6,983 bases of DNA, taken from positions 1 to 6,983 of the forward strand of contig CAMVBL010000054.1 of the NCBI GenBank assembly GCA_947165725.1, given 5' to 3'. Shown here one piece after another: positions 6,541 to 6,983 of the stretch. The notes beneath the pieces were generated by a model. It did no database searches. It was not told the origin of the DNA and was given only the letters and a program-made list of their open reading frames with translations. Every line of letters starts with the position of its first letter. Position 1 is the first letter of the stretch. This DNA comes from an uncultured Caryophanales bacterium (GTDB lineage: Bacteria > Bacillota_I > Bacilli_A > RFN20 > CAG-826). The translations under genes were made by a program, and so were the position numbers.

Positions 6541-6983
6541 TTACTTAGAATTAGTTAAGTCGAAACGAGTGTGACTTGTTTCTAACTTATAAATGAGTCT
6601 TACTAGTTTACGAGCTAAGTGAGATAAGGCAACGCGATGTGCTTTGCCCTCGTCACGCTTCTTATGGTAGAAGTCGTAAAAAGTAGGAGCGTGAATCATC
6701 ATAGTCTCGACAACATTCATTAGTGCTTGTCTGAGATAACTAGAACCGTGCTTGACCATTTTGCCTTTATAGTCAGCAGTTCCAGATTGACTTCTTCCGA
6801 CATCTAGACCAGCATATGCAAGCATCTTATCTGCATTAGCGAATCTAGACAGATCACCAAACTCAGCGATTATACTGGCCGCGGACATAAGCCCAACTCC
6901 AGGAATCGATACAGTAGGGGAATCTAAAATAGTCATGATTTCTTCAATCTTAGATTCAACTCTACAAACCTCATCATTTATAG
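6541..6983 (-). CDS. IS110-family transposase, C-terminal part (5' end outside window)
   Basis: The minus-strand frame is open from the right edge to TAA at 6541, giving 147 complete codons of which 146 code for residues. Family members are usually about 330-420 residues, so roughly the N-terminal half, with the RuvC-like DEDD catalytic domain, lies outside the window. The visible part starts with a charged helix (VCRVESKIEEI) and then the Transposase_20 domain: SIPGVG, a Ser-Ala-Ala-Ile-Ile-Ala-Glu-Phe-Gly-Asp stretch, SRF, DKMLAYAGLDVG, QSG, KHGSSYLRQAL, and the basic tail HRVALSHLARKLVRLIYKLE. The Ser in QSG (codon at 6784-6786) is probably the catalytic serine of this domain. Known: these enzymes move their element by recombination at short cores without long terminal inverted repeats, guided in characterised members by a bridge RNA made from a non-coding end of the element. 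An ATG at 6936 is internal, not the true start, because the frame stays open upstream with family-like sequence. The fragment shows no frameshift or internal stop. Confidence 0.93.
   Translation of the reverse strand, partial: INDEVCRVESKIEEIMTILDSPTVSIPGVGLMSAASIIAEFGDLSRFANADKMLAYAGLDVGRSQSGTADYKGKMVKHGSSYLRQALMNVVETMMIHAPTFYDFYHKKRDEGKAHRVALSHLARKLVRLIYKLETSHTRFDLTNSK
6541..6983 (-). mobile_element. IS110-family insertion sequence, partial (minimum extent)
   Basis: This is the minimum extent, defined by the transposase reading frame. The element continues past the right edge, and its near end must lie at or left of 6541, probably within 6331-6540. IS110 elements lack the long terminal inverted repeats and target duplications that would reveal the border. 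It is oriented in the same direction as the transporter gene it precedes. Confidence 0.75.

Overview
The window reads as chromosomal DNA of a low-GC, Gram-positive-type bacterium (Bacillota; an Erysipelotrichia- or Mollicutes-related gut lineage is plausible but not proven). The evidence is AT-rich intergenic DNA, AAGGAGG-type ribosome binding sites, U-tract terminators and two lipobox lipoproteins. All five genes end in TAA and tryptophan is written TGG, so nothing suggests that TGA is recoded as Trp.

Layout, left to right. (1) 1-228, plus strand: the C-terminal end of a protein whose start lies outside the window, followed by a hairpin terminator (254-282). (2) 427-2226, plus strand: a secreted lipoprotein built from three bacterial Ig-like (Big_2) repeats and two carbohydrate-binding-module-like beta-sandwiches. 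Its last domain is a relative of the fragment at 1-228, so the two genes look like members of one expanded surface-protein family. (3) A shared bidirectional terminator (2241-2280) separates this gene from the convergent minus-strand genes. (4) 2291-4552, minus strand: a 753-residue lipoprotein of unknown function with six CxxC pairs, four of them followed by an Asp-His pair. (5) 4644-6305, minus strand: a sodium/phosphate cotransporter-type membrane protein with a C-terminal PhoU-like domain, with its own terminator at 4591-4621. (6) 6306-6540: 235 bases without a convincing gene but dense in inverted repeats, including a hairpin just ahead of the transporter. (7) 6541-6983, minus strand: the C-terminal part of an IS110-family transposase running off the right edge.

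The genes do not form one pathway. The two lipoproteins are probably cell-surface products, the transporter handles phosphate (or a related anion) at the membrane, and the right edge is mobile DNA inserted upstream of, and in the same direction as, the transporter. No tRNA, rRNA, CRISPR array or replication origin was seen. The most interesting items are the repeated CxxC...DH module of the 753-residue lipoprotein, the repeated carbohydrate-binding-like module across the two left-hand genes, and the structured non-coding DNA downstream of the IS110 transposase.
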